From: Alistipes sp.
GTDB lineage: Bacteria; Bacteroidota; Bacteroidia; Bacteroidales; Rikenellaceae
NCBI GenBank assembly: GCA_017505725.1
Contig: JAFVOR010000020.1
Location: forward strand, 1-55,942
Length of the DNA stretch: 55,942 bases
Direction of reading: 5' to 3'
The notes beneath the pieces were generated by a model. That model was not told the DNA's origin. It was given only the letters and a program-made list of their open reading frames with translations, and ran no database searches. Both the position numbers and the translations under genes were made by a program. This document shows, in pieces, positions 24,896 to 33,876 of the stretch (within the stretch, counting starts at the first letter, position 1; every line of letters begins with the position of its first letter).

Positions 24896-25690
24896 CTAGA
24901 GTTCTATCGTCAGACCATCGTAGGCAAACTCCACCCCTGCGGGGAGTTGCTGATTGGCTTGACTATGGAGGCCTATGTCGTGGGACATATGGGTGAGATA
25001 GGTGCGCTCGGGCTTCACCTTTGCCACCACCTCGAGAGCCTCCGCCACCGAGAAGTGCGAATCATGAGGCTCGAAACGGAGTGCGTTGATTACAAGCACC
25101 TTCACGCCTTGCAGCTTGGCGCACTCCTCGTCGCTAATACGCTTGAAGTCGGTGAGATAGGCGAGATTGCCAAAGCGGAATCCCGTTATCTCAAAGCGCG
25201 AATGTTCGCCACGAATAGGGATAATCTCTACCCCATCGACCTCGAATGGCGCATTCTCGAACTCGTGCAAGAGCATCTGCGGCACACCACGATAGGGATT
25301 CTTGGCGAAAGCGTAGTCGTAGTCCTTGCGAACGCAGTTGCAAGTCTCTGCCGAGGCGTAGATATGAACGGTGTGGACAGCCTTTGGGTAGTCCACAAAG
25401 TTCAGTGCGCGAACATCGTCGAGTCCGCCGATATGGTCCTTATGCTTGTGTGTCAGCAGGATGGCAGTAATGTGTGACACATCTTCACGCAACATCTGCT
25501 CACGGAAATCGGGTCCGGCATCGATGATGAATCTTCTGTTGCGAAGCTCTATCATAGCCGAAGTACGCAAGCGTCTATCACGCTTGTCGGTCGAGCGACA
25601 GACCTCACAATTGCATCCGATAACAGGCACTCCCTGCGATGTTCCCGTACCGAGAAATGTCAAGCGAATAGGTGTTGCAGTTGGCTCCAT
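24896..25690 (-). CDS. PhnP-like metallo-beta-lactamase-fold hydrolase
   Basis: 264 residues from MEPTATPIRLTFLGTGTSQG (start at 25690; upstream in-frame codons are not conserved). The PhnP-type pattern is plain: LGTGTSQGVPVIGCNCEVC with a structural zinc Cys pair, RLRTSAMIE, IDAGPDFREQ, the metal motif THKHKDHIGGLDD, YLTDFKRISD and LTHMSHDIG. PhnP is a phosphoribosyl cyclic phosphodiesterase. Bacteroidetes members are general MBL hydrolases whose substrate is unproven, since no phn genes lie nearby. A TATCTTTG -7 box at 25720-25727 points to its own promoter, back to back with the ferredoxin gene. Confidence 0.88.
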   Translation of the reverse strand: MEPTATPIRLTFLGTGTSQGVPVIGCNCEVCRSTDKRDRRLRTSAMIELRNRRFIIDAGPDFREQMLREDVSHITAILLTHKHKDHIGGLDDVRALNFVDYPKAVHTVHIYASAETCNCVRKDYDYAFAKNPYRGVPQMLLHEFENAPFEVDGVEIIPIRGEHSRFEITGFRFGNLAYLTDFKRISDEECAKLQGVKVLVINALRFEPHDSHFSVAEALEVVAKVKPERTYLTHMSHDIGLHSQANQQLPAGVEFAYDGLTIEL

Positions 25691-25735
25691 TTCTACCCAA
25701 TTAGGATTAAACAACACCACAAAGATATAATTTTT

Positions 25736-25767
25736 TTTGGAGAATTGAGAATTAAACCGTAACTTCG
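25736..25767 (+). promoter_or_regulatory. promoter of the ferredoxin gene
   Basis: TTTG (25736-25739), exactly 20 bp, TAACTTCG (25760-25767, one mismatch to TAnnTTTG). The ATG lies 27 bp after the -7 box. Confidence 0.6.
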
Positions 25768-25794
25768 CACTGTTAATTAACACAAATTATCATT

Positions 25795-25959
25795 ATGGCT
25801 TACAAAATTTCAGATTCTTGTATCGCGTGCGGTACTTGCATCGATGAGTGTCCGGTAGAGGCTATCACTGCCGGCGACATCTATGTAATCGATCCTGACA
25901 AGTGTATCGAGTGTGGCGCGTGCGCAGGTGTTTGTCCTTCCGAGGCTATCAGCTTGTAG
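25795..25959 (+). CDS. small 2[4Fe-4S] ferredoxin
   Basis: A 54-residue frame with ATG at 25795-25797 and TAG at 25957-25959. It carries two classical clusters, CIACGTCIDECP and CIECGACAGVCP, each CxxCxxCxxxCP, in the clostridial-type arrangement with pseudo-twofold symmetry. It is a cytoplasmic low-potential electron carrier for enzymes such as pyruvate:ferredoxin oxidoreductase or Rnf. It is monocistronic with its own promoter and a strong terminator 20 bp downstream. Easily missed because of its length; identity is certain from the motifs. Confidence 0.96.
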   Translation: MAYKISDSCIACGTCIDECPVEAITAGDIYVIDPDKCIECGACAGVCPSEAISL

Positions 25960-25979
25960 TTTGACGGAAGCCAAAACAA

Positions 25980-26019
25980 GAGTGTGTCCAATAAGTTTTT
26001 GGACACACTCATTTTTTTT
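25980..26019 (+). terminator. strong intrinsic terminator of the ferredoxin gene
   Basis: GAGTGTGTCC (25980-25989) and GGACACACTC (26001-26010) form a perfect 10-bp stem followed by A and eight T. Confidence 0.92.
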
Positions 26020-26030
26020 GGGGGGGGGGG
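26020..26030. repeat. G11 homopolymer tract
   Basis: Eleven consecutive G directly after the T8 tail of the ferredoxin terminator and 13 bp before the 3' end of the AddB-like gene. It is outside any gene. Confidence 0.9.
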
Positions 26031-26043
26031 CGTACAACAAGAG

Positions 26044-28989
26044 CTATTTACAGCAGAGCGAACGGTAATCGCAGAACTTGCATACACCGTCCTCGTCACG
26101 CTTGCCATCCTCCTTTTTGCACTGCGAGAAAGGGATGCTGCGGTCGAAAATCTCTTTCACGGTCGCAATGACCTCTCCTTCAAACTCCTCACTGTACTGC
26201 GAATAACGATTGAGATGTTGGTCGGATTGTCTCTTGTCTATTGACTTATCGACTAATCGAGGATCGTACTTCTCGTCATTCATCACACCGACATAGTATA
26301 ACTCGGGGCGGACATCGATACCCTTTTCCATCTTCGTCAACATCATCGAATAGAGAAGCGTGTTGATAATGTTCGAACGACGCTTGTCCAATGGCCCGTG
26401 GAATAGTGCGTCGATACTCGGAAAATCAAGGTGCATTGCGCCGGTCTTGTAGTCGATAATACGCTTGGTCTTATCGTCAATTTTATCGATTCTATCGGCT
26501 CGACCCTTGAAGCGAACAGTCAGCTTCTCGCCATTGACCTCGATTGGCACCTCCATTCGCAAGTCACGCTCGGCGGAATGAAGCCTGAAATCGGGGTGAT
26601 TCTTGTCGTAAGTGAGAACATTGTCTCGGAGGTATTGGATAATCATCTTGCGGATTATAATCAACTCTCCGCCCAATTTTGGCAGAGGCGTACCATCTTT
26701 GAGACCAAAGTAGACGCTCGCAATAGCCTCGTCAACACAGCGTGTTACATCCGCCTGCACCTCCTCACTCGAGAGCACCGCCTGCGGGTTTTCATCCTTT
26801 TCGAGCAGATGCTTGGTGTAGAGTCTGAAAGCGGCATCGTGGAAGATATTTCCGAAGGTCAAATTGTCGACCTCCTCCTCGAGCTCATCCTCGGCACGAA
26901 GCAACTCCACAACATTGAGATAGAAGCGCAACGGGCACTGCACATAGGTCGAAAAGGCGGTTGGCGAGATCTCACCCGTACTCTCCTCGGTGGCATACTC
27001 GGCGGTAAAACGGAGCAATTTCGAATAGACCTCATCGCTCTTCTCGATAGTGATATCCTTCTCTGCCGTGAGCGAAACCTGAACACTCACATTGGTGAAG
27101 TCAATCTTAAAGTCTGTTTCATACTCCAACTGACGAATATAGCGGCTCGGCTCGCCCGTACTTTTGTCGTCGGAAGCCGACGAGTAGAGCATATAGAGAT
27201 TCTCGGTGCGCTGAATCAAACGATAGAAGTAGTAGGCATAGACCGCCTCGTGGTGCTCCACCGTAGGTATGTTGAATCCGTAACGCAGAGCGTATGGTAT
27301 GAAAGATTTATCGGTGGAGTGGCTGCCCGGGAAGTTATTATCGGTCATCGAGAGCAAAATCACATTCTTAAAGTCGAGATTTCGCGTCTCGAGGATACCC
27401 ATAATCTGCACACCTCGCAATGGCTCGCCAATAAATGGCACACGCTCGGACTGCAGATGGCGACGCACCAACGAACGATAGATATCGACCGAGACCTCGA
27501 CACCACATTTGGATACGACATTGTGCAGTTTGTTGAGTGCTTCGTATATCGCCGCAAGGTACTCTACACGGAAGGTACATTCACCACCCTCGCTACCCTC
27601 CTGCGACACAGCGTTGATAACATCGAGGATATACTTCGAATGTGCCTCCCATCCGACAGGTTGAGAGAAAATAAGCTCAAGCAACGGACTCTTCGCGAGC
27701 ATCGATTGCGGCACATAGAAGAGGCGGTGCTTGGTGATATCGGTACGCAGATTGTCGAAGTCTGAGATGGAAGATGTGGCAACATAAGGATGCGAGAGAA
27801 GCCCCTCAACATCAACGTGATAGAAGGTTGGCTCACCCGACTCGGTGGTCGAAGCGTGCTTCTGCAAGTCGAGCAGACGCTCGACAAAGGTATAGGCAAG
27901 GGTATTGCGAAGCGGATAGCCCATCGTCACATTGATGCGCGACTCCTCCTTACCCTCCTTATTGATCTCCACCTTGAACTTCTCGGGCAGAGCATAGAGC
28001 AGTGGCATCAGCAGATTCTCGTCGGTGAGCACGATTGCAGTGCGTTTGTCGAGTGTGCCCTGCTTCTCGAGAATATCCTCGAGGATGTTGACAACGCTCT
28101 GACACTGCGCCACATTCGACGATGTGGAGAGCACATTTATCGACTTGATATTTTGCAAGTTGTCGTGCGAGATACCACTCTCGCTACCCAGCTCGAGATT
28201 CTTGCAGATGAACTTGCCGGCCTCCTGGCTCGATCTCTCGAGATAGTAGTTGTCATAGTCCCAGAAGAACTCGACCTTGCCCTGCTCACCGAGTCGCTTC
28301 AGCAAGCGTCGCTCACACTCGGTGAGAGCATTGAAGCCGACGCAGACATACTTTGTATCGTCGGGCAACGATGTTTCACCTCGCTCGAAGCGGTCAACAG
28401 CCTCGCGGTAGATCAAACCTCCATAGCCGAGATTCGCCGCAAGAAGGCGCTCGCGGTACTCGGAGTAGATGGCATACAAGGCATTCCACACCTCCAAGAA
28501 ATCACTCTTGGCGGCAGAGTCTACTGCATCCCTGCCAAAGAGCGTGTTCCAGAAGCGGTTTATCAACTCGATCTGCTCGGGAGTGAGATAGTCGATCTTC
28601 GAGTCAATCTCCTTCAAATCGCGGATATTGGTAAAAAGTTGCTCGGCATCGACCATATACTTATCTATCATATCGAAGTCGGAGACGAGCATCTCGCCCC
28701 AATGATAGAACTGATCGAATTTCTCTTTTGAGTACTTAGTGTAGACATTAAACAACTCTGCAACGAGTCGCAGTTTATCGGCCTTACGCACTCCGCCCGA
28801 CAACAGATTCATTATCTCGTCGATGGAGGCAAATCGAGGCTCCCAAATAGGTTCAGAGGCAACATTGAGCAACGCCTCGCTGAAAAATAATCGAGCACGC
28901 TTGGAGGGGACGATAATGGTCAACGACGACATATCGTTGCCATATTTTTCGTAGAGCCGCAGAGCGACCTCGTCTATAAAGCTCTTCAT
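26044..28989 (-). CDS. AddB-like PD-(D/E)XK nuclease with Fe-S cluster cysteines
   Basis: 981 residues. The N-terminal part (LTIIVPSKRARLFFSEAL) is a degenerate helicase-like domain as in AddB. The C-terminal RecB-type nuclease has ISPTAFSTYVQCPLRFYLN, FGNIFHDAAFRLY, and GRADRIDKIDD with IIDYKTG carrying the catalytic Asp and Asp-x-Lys. Cys in YVQC, and the C-terminal set CKFCDYRSLC, fit the four Cys of the AddB 4Fe-4S cluster. AddB works with AddA (helicase-nuclease) to process double-strand breaks for RecA; no addA is in this window. It is the last gene of a seven-gene minus-strand run, 10 bp after the GDPD gene. Confidence 0.88.
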   Translation of the reverse strand: MKSFIDEVALRLYEKYGNDMSSLTIIVPSKRARLFFSEALLNVASEPIWEPRFASIDEIMNLLSGGVRKADKLRLVAELFNVYTKYSKEKFDQFYHWGEMLVSDFDMIDKYMVDAEQLFTNIRDLKEIDSKIDYLTPEQIELINRFWNTLFGRDAVDSAAKSDFLEVWNALYAIYSEYRERLLAANLGYGGLIYREAVDRFERGETSLPDDTKYVCVGFNALTECERRLLKRLGEQGKVEFFWDYDNYYLERSSQEAGKFICKNLELGSESGISHDNLQNIKSINVLSTSSNVAQCQSVVNILEDILEKQGTLDKRTAIVLTDENLLMPLLYALPEKFKVEINKEGKEESRINVTMGYPLRNTLAYTFVERLLDLQKHASTTESGEPTFYHVDVEGLLSHPYVATSSISDFDNLRTDITKHRLFYVPQSMLAKSPLLELIFSQPVGWEAHSKYILDVINAVSQEGSEGGECTFRVEYLAAIYEALNKLHNVVSKCGVEVSVDIYRSLVRRHLQSERVPFIGEPLRGVQIMGILETRNLDFKNVILLSMTDNNFPGSHSTDKSFIPYALRYGFNIPTVEHHEAVYAYYFYRLIQRTENLYMLYSSASDDKSTGEPSRYIRQLEYETDFKIDFTNVSVQVSLTAEKDITIEKSDEVYSKLLRFTAEYATEESTGEISPTAFSTYVQCPLRFYLNVVELLRAEDELEEEVDNLTFGNIFHDAAFRLYTKHLLEKDENPQAVLSSEEVQADVTRCVDEAIASVYFGLKDGTPLPKLGGELIIIRKMIIQYLRDNVLTYDKNHPDFRLHSAERDLRMEVPIEVNGEKLTVRFKGRADRIDKIDDKTKRIIDYKTGAMHLDFPSIDALFHGPLDKRRSNIINTLLYSMMLTKMEKGIDVRPELYYVGVMNDEKYDPRLVDKSIDKRQSDQHLNRYSQYSEEFEGEVIATVKEIFDRSIPFSQCKKEDGKRDEDGVCKFCDYRSLCCK

Positions 28990-28999
28990 CTGATTTGGG

Positions 29000-29803
29000 T
29001 TATCTATTTTGGTAGTTCAACTTCTGGAGCAACTTTGCAGGGTAGTCGGTAGTAATGGCATCGAACTTATGCTTGATGAACCAATCCATATCCTCATCCT
29101 TGTTGATGGTCCAGGCATTGAGGTAAATTTTACTCTTCTTGAATGTCTTAATCCACTCAGGATGAGCAAAGTAGAATATATTCTGGTAGTCGACTGCCTT
29201 GAAGCCATTGGCAAAGACCTGATCTGGGTGCATATCGGGAATCTCCTCGCGCCACTTGCCGAGATACTGCACTCGCTTGCCTGTGGTCTCTTGCAGATAC
29301 TGCAACGCCTTGATGTTCGAGCCGAGGAACTCACACCACTCCATTGCGCCCATCTCGTTGATTACGCGGACAATCTCCTTCGAGAGTCGAAGCGAGTACT
29401 CGTCGGAAATCATCGTCTTGACATCAACAATCAGTTTGGTGCGATTCTGCTTCACCACCTCGGTGAGATACTCGCGGAAGGTAGGGATGCGCTCGCCATT
29501 CTTGAGCGGATACTTCATCAACTCGGCATACTTGCTATCCTTGAGCACAAGGCCGTGATGGGTGAGGTTGTGGAATACGATGAGCGAGTCGTCGGCCGTA
29601 ATGTGAACATCGCACTCCGAGCCACGAACGCCCAAGCGAACAGCCTCACGCCACGAAGCGATGGAGTTTTGCGGAAGCCCCTTCTCTTTCCAAGCTCCAC
29701 GGTGAGCAACTACGCAGTTCTTGTGCCAATTGAATTTCTGTTGTGCCGACACTGCTGCTACCGAGCAGATGAGCACCATCGAAAGGAGGATAATTTTCTT
29801 CAT
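29000..29803 (-). CDS. secreted glycerophosphodiester phosphodiesterase-family protein
   Basis: 267 residues from MKKIILLSMV (ATG 29801-29803; the longer frame to 29857 lacks a signal peptide start). A signal peptide ends VSAQQ. GDPD motifs are present: VVAHRGAWKEKGLPQNSIAS, ECDVHITADDSLIVFHN and LIVDVKTM, then AWTINKDEDMDWF and DAITTDYP. Such enzymes hydrolyse glycerophosphodiesters to glycerol 3-phosphate and an alcohol, with a metal at Glu/Asp of the HRG...E.D core. It lies between a GT2/LicD cassette and the AddB-like gene. Function in cell-envelope turnover or host-lipid scavenging is inferred. Confidence 0.9.
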   Translation of the reverse strand: MKKIILLSMVLICSVAAVSAQQKFNWHKNCVVAHRGAWKEKGLPQNSIASWREAVRLGVRGSECDVHITADDSLIVFHNLTHHGLVLKDSKYAELMKYPLKNGERIPTFREYLTEVVKQNRTKLIVDVKTMISDEYSLRLSKEIVRVINEMGAMEWCEFLGSNIKALQYLQETTGKRVQYLGKWREEIPDMHPDQVFANGFKAVDYQNIFYFAHPEWIKTFKKSKIYLNAWTINKDEDMDWFIKHKFDAITTDYPAKLLQKLNYQNR

Positions 29804-29829
29804 ATCGTTTAAGTTTTTATATATTATAT

Positions 29830-30900
29830 CTATTTGAATATCATCGAATAAACCCACACCATCGCATCGTCAACCATTCGCAGAAACCATCTTGCTACGC
29901 CCCCATAGCGGCGACCTCGCCTCTGCCAACGACCAAGCAAATCGACCTTGAAAAGGTTGTTGACAGGTACCGACAATTCCTCGATTTTGCACTGCTGTGC
30001 AAGTTGCGCCAATCGTGCATCGACCATTTCGAAGTCGCTCTCTGCAAAGCTCTTCGAATCCATCGCAAGCAGATATTTGCGATAGACAATTCGCATTCGA
30101 TCTGCCACGATATTACGCAAAAATTTGAGGCGCGAATCGGATGATATGTAGCGCATACGCGACACAAAATATTGCCCCAGCGCCTCGGTCACTGCCACCA
30201 ACTGTGCGACGCTACGCATCTGCACCTTCGCATCCATAGTCTGCCCCTCGCGCGAGAGGTTATATCGGTAGAGCGGAATATCGGCAAATGCCACCGTCTG
30301 CACCTTGAACAGAGGATAGAATACCCACTCCTGATCGGTGTAGGATATACCCTCGGTCTGGCGGTAGCCCATCGAGCGCAACAACTCGGTACGATAGCAG
30401 ACTCCGTGCATCATAAAGAAGCGTATTGCGCCATCGTCGAATACACTCTCTATATTGTACTGTTTGCCATATTCGTAGAGCTTTCGACCGTATATATTAT
30501 ACTCTACCCTACGGCTCTTGCGACCAATTATCTCAACAAATGGCGTGACCACCATATCGACCCCCTGCATCTTGCGCAGAAATGCAAGAAACTCCGCCAC
30601 ACGCGAGCCATCGAAGCTATCATCGGCATCGAGAATCTTGACATACTCGCCACGCACCTCTTTCAATGCCGCATTTATGGTCGAGCCATAGTTTCCATTT
30701 GGTTTGTCAATAACTCGCACCGTATCGCTGAATCTATCGGCATACTCGTGCGCTATGCGCGAGGTGCGATCCTTGCTGCCATCATTCACCACCACAATCT
30801 CCACCGCCGCCAACGACGGAGTACGCAGCACCGACTCGATGCAGTGCGAGATATAGGCCTCCATATTGTAGGCAGGAACTATGATTGAAAGCAGCTTCAT
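29830..30900 (-). CDS. family 2 glycosyltransferase
   Basis: 356 residues. The N-terminal GT-A fold is clear: LSIIVPAYNMEAYISHCIES, EIVVVNDGSKDRT and GEYVKILDADDS with the DADD nucleotide-sugar/metal site at residues 91-94. The region SYTDQEWVFYPLFKV fits the catalytic base loop of inverting GT2 enzymes. The C-terminal part is basic, may contact the membrane and ends DDAMVWVYSMIFK. Its ATG overlaps the stop of the LicD gene by one base. It probably adds a sugar to a surface polysaccharide or lipid; donor and acceptor are unknown. Confidence 0.9.
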   Translation of the reverse strand: MKLLSIIVPAYNMEAYISHCIESVLRTPSLAAVEIVVVNDGSKDRTSRIAHEYADRFSDTVRVIDKPNGNYGSTINAALKEVRGEYVKILDADDSFDGSRVAEFLAFLRKMQGVDMVVTPFVEIIGRKSRRVEYNIYGRKLYEYGKQYNIESVFDDGAIRFFMMHGVCYRTELLRSMGYRQTEGISYTDQEWVFYPLFKVQTVAFADIPLYRYNLSREGQTMDAKVQMRSVAQLVAVTEALGQYFVSRMRYISSDSRLKFLRNIVADRMRIVYRKYLLAMDSKSFAESDFEMVDARLAQLAQQCKIEELSVPVNNLFKVDLLGRWQRRGRRYGGVARWFLRMVDDAMVWVYSMIFK

Positions 30901-31742
30901 TACTCTTTTGTGGTATCGAATGACAACTTATATGGGGCGTGATTCACCTGCTCCTCTTCGGGCAATACGGGACGGAGATTCGGATAGTGGTGGCGCAGAT
31001 AGGCCTCGACATTGCGTGGCACTCGCACCATCATACCTCCAAACTCCATCTCGACAGCACTCTCGACGTCGGCCCTCGGAATCTGATCCTTGGGCATTCT
31101 GACTATATTTACACGCTTGGTGTCGCAAGCGTTGTAGCGACCAAGCACACGATTCATCTTGCGATATATGGCATCGCGGGACATCAGCGCAGTGACCACA
31201 CGGATGGCAAAGCAACCCAGCCACGACTTTGGCAGTGGCTTGTCTATCTCGCACTTGCCACAATGGCGCCACAACCACACCTCCTTGGCCATAAAGCAGT
31301 TGATCCAAAATTTAGCTGAGAAACGGTGCAGTCTCTCAAGCAGCGGATTGTCGGGAATGCGATCGAACGGAAAAACATCGACAAAGATGCCGTGGTGGAT
31401 ATCCAGATGTCGCCAAATCTCCTCAACAAAGAGTGTATTATTGCGTCTAACCTTTGCAAAGTAGAATGGCGTATTTTTCTCGGTGGCATAACACTCCAGG
31501 AAGTAGCCCGACGAGAGGTGCTTGGGAGCTTCTCGCAAGAAACGCTCGTAGTCGTCGCGAGTCATACCCACATCGATATCGTCGTCCCAGGGCACGATGC
31601 CCTTGTTGTAGAGTGCACCAATGGCCGACCCTCCCTGAATAAAGTAGGGAATATGGCACACCTCGCAGACACGAATAATCTCGGCAAGTGTGGCATAGAG
31701 CTCGCTGTGGAGTCGTTGCAAATCTTCTTGTGCGTATTTCAT
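30900..31742 (-). CDS. LicD-family phosphotransferase (nucleotidyltransferase fold)
   Basis: 280 residues. The LicD core is intact: PYFIQGGSAIGALYNKGIVP followed by WDDDIDVGM, with the metal-binding Asp cluster at residues 53-57, then DYERFLREAP and HHGIFVDVFPFD. LicD proteins transfer phosphocholine or other phospho-alcohols from CDP-precursors to glycans or teichoic acids. It starts 2 bp after the LuxE-like gene ends and overlaps the GT2 gene. No choline uptake or CDP-choline genes (licA-C) are in the window, so the transferred group is open. It may modify a capsule, LPS or a glycoprotein. Confidence 0.9.
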   Translation of the reverse strand: MKYAQEDLQRLHSELYATLAEIIRVCEVCHIPYFIQGGSAIGALYNKGIVPWDDDIDVGMTRDDYERFLREAPKHLSSGYFLECYATEKNTPFYFAKVRRNNTLFVEEIWRHLDIHHGIFVDVFPFDRIPDNPLLERLHRFSAKFWINCFMAKEVWLWRHCGKCEIDKPLPKSWLGCFAIRVVTALMSRDAIYRKMNRVLGRYNACDTKRVNIVRMPKDQIPRADVESAVEMEFGGMMVRVPRNVEAYLRHHYPNLRPVLPEEEQVNHAPYKLSFDTTKE

Positions 31743-31744
31743 AA

Positions 31745-32713
31745 CTAAGACTGAACCAACAAGTTACAACCTCGGATATCGCTCTGCGAGATGCGTCCTT
31801 CGATGCGGAACGAGCCATCCTCATAACGGATGCCCACATCCTGTGTAGCGATGAAAGCACACGAGGAGCGATTAGCCAAATCGATAATATCCAAACCACC
31901 GCGACGACCATCCGACAGACGGGCAAACGGATTATTCACATCGCGCACCAACACCCTCATCCAACGCGGAGTACGGAAGATGCCATCACCAAAGGAGTAG
32001 GCCTGCGACATAAGCTCCGCCATACCATACTCCGAATGTATCTTCTCCACACCGAATGCAGAGCAGAGCATCTTGTGCAACTCGCTCTTTGGCAACTCTT
32101 TGCGTCGACCTTTCATTCCGCCCGTCTCCATCACTACGGTGTGGTCGAGATGCGGAGCATAGTTCTCTGCCAAATCGAGCAGTGCGTAGGTCACGCCGAG
32201 CAGAATCTTCGGATTATAGTCGCGTGACATATCGGACAACAACTTCTCGTAGTCGTTGAGATAGAAACCTCCGCCACCACTATGTGCTATGAGTCGCTCC
32301 GCCATATAGACCAGCGACGACCCCTCTCGCTCGAGATAGGATGGCAGAAGAGCATATATGCTACACTCCTTGGGATCACCATAGAATTGGCGGAATGCCT
32401 CGGTGAAGGAGCGCTCGTAGAGCTCCAGATCCTCAACATAGTGGCGCGACTGAACCATACCTGTTGTGGCACTCGAGGTGAATACCATCTGCGGATCATC
32501 CTCGCCACAATATATCTTGTGCGACTTGAACAGTTCGATAGGCAACATCGGTATCGACTCGACACGATCGACCATCGACACATCGACACCAATCAGGCGC
32601 AGATACTCGGCATAAGGGGCGCAATGCTCCGCCTGATAGCGGAACAAGCGCAGTGCCTCACGCTCGAATTCGGCATCGGAGTTGATCGAAAATATCTCGT
32701 CGTAACGCGCCAT
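31745..32713 (-). CDS. LuxE-like acyl-protein synthetase (adenylate-forming)
   Basis: 322 residues, the family length. LuxE proteins activate fatty acids as acyl-adenylates and hold or pass them on. Seen: SIPMLPIELFKSHKIYCGED, the P-loop-like MVFTSSATTGMVQSRHY, YLEREGSSLVYMAERLI, MKGRRKELPKSELHKM, the adenylate-binding HSEYGMAELMSQAYS, and the C-terminal GLDIIDLANRSSCAFIATQD with GIRYEDGSFRIEGR. In Bacteroidetes such genes often sit in O-antigen or capsule regions beside acyltransferases. Here it heads LuxE-LicD-GT2 with gaps of 2 bp or less. The substrate acid is unknown. Confidence 0.85.
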   Translation of the reverse strand: MARYDEIFSINSDAEFEREALRLFRYQAEHCAPYAEYLRLIGVDVSMVDRVESIPMLPIELFKSHKIYCGEDDPQMVFTSSATTGMVQSRHYVEDLELYERSFTEAFRQFYGDPKECSIYALLPSYLEREGSSLVYMAERLIAHSGGGGFYLNDYEKLLSDMSRDYNPKILLGVTYALLDLAENYAPHLDHTVVMETGGMKGRRKELPKSELHKMLCSAFGVEKIHSEYGMAELMSQAYSFGDGIFRTPRWMRVLVRDVNNPFARLSDGRRGGLDIIDLANRSSCAFIATQDVGIRYEDGSFRIEGRISQSDIRGCNLLVQS

Positions 32714-32725
32714 AAAGCAACCCTT

Positions 32726-33868
32726 TTACTCAACCATTTCGAACACCTGATAACGCTTGCCCACATAGCGAGCGAGGTGGAGCGTTGCCGACTTACCCTC
32801 GGCACTCTTCGACGCAGTAGCAATGTAGAAATAGCCATTTCCCAACGAGTGCATACCAAACTCGCCACCCTGCTTCTGCCAGCCACGCACATCGATATCC
32901 TTGCGATCGCTTCTGCCGGCATTGGCAAACCAAACCACAGGCCCAACCTTCTCATAGCCAACACCATAGAGAGGGCGCACGACAGGTGCACGATTGCCAT
33001 CCACACAGAAGAACGAGTAGCTCGAAAATGTCGGCTTCTTGCCCGGATAGCAAGCCAAAAGCCACTGATTCTTCTCCTTGTAGTACTCGAGATTCTGCAC
33101 ACCCCAGCGGGTATTGCCTGTGTAGACATAATATTTGCCATCGGGCTTGGATGGACCTCGCTTATGCATTTTATCCTGCGAGAGTGGCGACTCATACTTC
33201 GACCACTTCTCGGTATCATACTGCAGCAATATCTGATAGTCATTGTCAGTACGCTTGGTGTCGCCATATATTCCGTAGGCGATGGTACACATCCACTTGC
33301 CCGAGCCATCGAATGACGGACCAAAGGTGATACCATCGAAGCCACTGCAACCGTGACGATGCTGCAACTTCTCTCCATTCTTGCCCTTGACAACTGCGTT
33401 GTAGTCCTCAACTACGGTCTTGAGCAGCACGGTAGTCATCACACCATCACGCTCGGCATTCATACCTACGCGGTTGATTTTATCAATATCGAATATTGCC
33501 ACATAGAAGCCGGTCTCGAGCTGCTTGGTGCTACCCTCCTGCTTCATAATACCCTTGCCGATGGAGTCGTTCTTGTACTCGAGCGAGCCATAGAGGCGAC
33601 CATCCTGCTCGTTGAAATCGAGGCAGCCCAAATGTCCCAAAAGTCCTGTAACCGTTCCTACGACATTGCCCTTCATATCCATCTTCACAAGGAGAGTCGT
33701 GAACGAGATGTAGACATATTCGTGCTTTGCATCGACTGCGATGCCCTGCACGTGACCGGCCTTCCATGGGCCCGAATGCAATTTCTTGGGCAAAGTGGTC
33801 TCACTCTGCGCCATAGTGGTCGTTGCCATCATTGCAACGCCCAAAAGCAGCAATAAAAATCTCTTCAT
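32726..33868 (-). CDS. secreted protein of unknown function, possibly beta-propeller
   Basis: 380 residues with a signal peptide ending TTTMAQ. I do not recognise a named family. Repeated short beta-strand units (HVQGIAVDAKHEYVYISFTT, LGCLDFNEQDGRLYGSLEYK, HGCSGFDGITFGPSFDGSGK, YYVYTGNTRWGVQNLEYYKE) suggest a beta-propeller. It lies 12 bp before the LuxE-like gene and 8 bp after the small membrane protein, so it belongs to the same run. Confidence 0.7.
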   Translation of the reverse strand: MKRFLLLLLGVAMMATTTMAQSETTLPKKLHSGPWKAGHVQGIAVDAKHEYVYISFTTLLVKMDMKGNVVGTVTGLLGHLGCLDFNEQDGRLYGSLEYKNDSIGKGIMKQEGSTKQLETGFYVAIFDIDKINRVGMNAERDGVMTTVLLKTVVEDYNAVVKGKNGEKLQHRHGCSGFDGITFGPSFDGSGKWMCTIAYGIYGDTKRTDNDYQILLQYDTEKWSKYESPLSQDKMHKRGPSKPDGKYYVYTGNTRWGVQNLEYYKEKNQWLLACYPGKKPTFSSYSFFCVDGNRAPVVRPLYGVGYEKVGPVVWFANAGRSDRKDIDVRGWQKQGGEFGMHSLGNGYFYIATASKSAEGKSATLHLARYVGKRYQVFEMVE

Positions 33869-33876
33869 ATCTGATA

